Assembly: GCA_030606635.1 (NCBI GenBank)
Contig: JAUWGA010000026.1
Span: 1 to 13,463, forward strand
DNA length: 13,463 nucleotides
Source: Methanosarcinales archaeon
GTDB taxonomy: Archaea > Halobacteriota > Methanosarcinia > Methanosarcinales > Methanogasteraceae
Reading direction: 5' to 3'
Position 1 is the first letter of the stretch; each line of letters begins with the position of its first letter. The notes below the pieces were generated by a model. It was not told the DNA's origin, made no database searches, and saw only the letters and a list, made by a program, of their open reading frames with translations. Shown in pieces: positions 12,333 to 13,463 of this stretch. The translations under genes and the position numbers were made by a program.

Positions 12333-13463
12333 ATGATCACATACATATCACAGATGCCGCAAACTATCACAGACTCCCCAAAACCGCGGATAATAGCCCT
12401 CCTACTGCTCGTACTGCTCCTACCATATCAGGCGTGCGCCACCACCGAGATTACGGTGCATAACGCAGATTACGACGGCTGTGTGCTGCTTATAATCGAT
12501 GGTCTCGGCTCAACATACTGCTATCCCGAACTTACGCCCCATGCGCTTGACGATTCAACACTTGGAAAGGCAGACTGCGCAAACATCCTCAGAATCGCAG
12601 AGGGCGGCACGCGTGCAATCGATGTGCGTGCTCCGGTTACAAGCACAGGTCCCGGACATTCGGTCATCGTAACCGGGCGATCGGATGCGACCCCGAATAC
12701 GGTTTCAGGCGAGACGACGATCTTTGATATCGCGCACGAAAATGGGTATTTCTGTGCAGGCGTGATGGAGAACGGGGATTTTGGAGCGATGTGTGATGAA
12801 CTCGATATAATCCTGCACATCCGGAAAAACTCGATCAAAACCCCTGGAATCGCCATCAACGCCAGTCCTTATGGTCACGAAGACCTTTCACGAAACGTTG
12901 GCGTACTGATGGAGGAATGGAGCAATATCACAGAGTATCTCGGCGATAAAGAGGGGGTTCCCCGGTATGTCGCGTACAACCAGTGGGCTGTCGATGCATC
13001 GGACGCGGTCATAGAAAACCTGTGCGAGAGCGAGGTCCCGTTTCTCCTGATCATCAACCTCGCTGCTGTCGATTCGGCAGGGCACCATCTCGGAGCGTCC
13101 AGATATCTCGGGGTGGTCAATGGCACCGATGACGCGATCTGGAAGTTGTACCAGAGATGCGCCGACCAGAATCTGCTCTTTGTGGTGACCGCAGATCACG
13201 GAATGGGTTTTGCGACCCCTGATGCGGCGAATGGCGGGCATGTATCCGATAAATATGCAGAGCGTCCTGAAAGCCAGCAGATACCGCTTGTTTTTTCCGG
13301 AAGCGGGATTACGAGGGGCGTCATCGCATCGGCGGGACAGGAAGATATCGCACCGACCGTGCTCTGCCAGATGGGGCTTCCTGCTATCTCGTGCGACGGA
13401 CGCCCGCTTCCGGTCGGCAGGTATGCGGATCTGCGTGTGACGACCGGATCGGATGCGGATGTC
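12333..13463 (+). CDS. Secreted alkaline-phosphatase-superfamily metallohydrolase (3' incomplete)
   Basis: An open frame runs from ATG 12333 through the last base of the window (377 codons) without a stop. A signal peptide is seen at about residues 19-36 (RIIALLLLVLLLPYQACA). ATG at 12354 is an alternative start that shortens the N-region, and neither has an SD. The catalytic core of the alkaline phosphatase / phosphodiesterase / iPGM superfamily is complete: metal Asp in LLIIDGLGSTY (Asp56), nucleophile loop PVTSTGPGHSVIVTG (Thr/Ser at 103-105), DSAGHHLG (Asp247, His251/252), TADHGMG (Asp288, His289) and GGHVS (His303). The enzyme should hydrolyse phosphate or phosphonate esters outside the cell. 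Its export argues against phosphoglycerate mutase. The substrate is unknown. It is divergently transcribed from the envelope operon across a shared promoter region with an inverted repeat. A C-terminal anchor may lie beyond the window. Confidence 0.85.
   Translation, partial: MITYISQMPQTITDSPKPRIIALLLLVLLLPYQACATTEITVHNADYDGCVLLIIDGLGSTYCYPELTPHALDDSTLGKADCANILRIAEGGTRAIDVRAPVTSTGPGHSVIVTGRSDATPNTVSGETTIFDIAHENGYFCAGVMENGDFGAMCDELDIILHIRKNSIKTPGIAINASPYGHEDLSRNVGVLMEEWSNITEYLGDKEGVPRYVAYNQWAVDASDAVIENLCESEVPFLLIINLAAVDSAGHHLGASRYLGVVNGTDDAIWKLYQRCADQNLLFVVTADHGMGFATPDAANGGHVSDKYAERPESQQIPLVFSGSGITRGVIASAGQEDIAPTVLCQMGLPAISCDGRPLPVGRYADLRVTTGSDADV

Overview
The window looks archaeal, most likely from the Methanomicrobia/Methanosarcinales side of the Euryarchaeota (an ANME- or Syntrophoarchaeum-like lineage is a guess). 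The support is a Topoisomerase VI A subunit, a tubulin/CetZ-type GTPase, a COG1395-type archaeal HTH regulator, cobamide synthase CobS, many exported proteins with CARDB/COG1361-like beta domains, TATA-like elements about 25-35 bases before several starts, and SD-like GGAGG sites before internal operon genes. No rRNA, tRNA, CRISPR array or insertion sequence was seen, and no gene-free stretch exceeds about 230 bases.

Plus strand, 1-3225: the tail of an exported protein with a PGF-CTERM-like anchor, then a tight four-gene run. This run encodes a membrane-anchored CARDB-like surface protein, a divergent CetZ/FtsZ-like GTPase, an unknown 91-residue protein and a winged-helix ArsR-like regulator. 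It is the most intriguing unit here because it couples a surface protein, a cytoskeletal GTPase and a regulator.

Minus strand, 3389-5962: a three-gene operon of COG1395 regulator, small lipoprotein and NitT/TauT-type substrate-binding lipoprotein. It starts from a TATA box at about 5990 and ends in a hairpin/T-tract terminator at 3369-3397. No permease or ATPase gene lies beside it.

Minus strand, 6078-8575: hicB-hicA (an AT-rich toxin-antitoxin pair), then top6A directly abutting cobS. The usual neighbour top6B is not seen.

Minus strand, 8671-10276: a membrane protein with an exported domain, a cytoplasmic Cys cluster and a helical tail, followed by mobA (molybdopterin guanylyltransferase). 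A TATA box framed by a TGGTAGG/CCTACCA inverted repeat precedes this pair.

Minus strand, 10503-12204: a second envelope operon with a PGF-CTERM-like beta protein (start codon unclear), a LEA14-like anchored protein and a four-helix membrane protein. It is followed by a cluster of palindromes including a possible terminator. A divergent promoter region with a TTAACCGGA/TCCGGTTAA inverted repeat separates it from a plus-strand secreted alkaline-phosphatase-superfamily hydrolase that runs off the window end.
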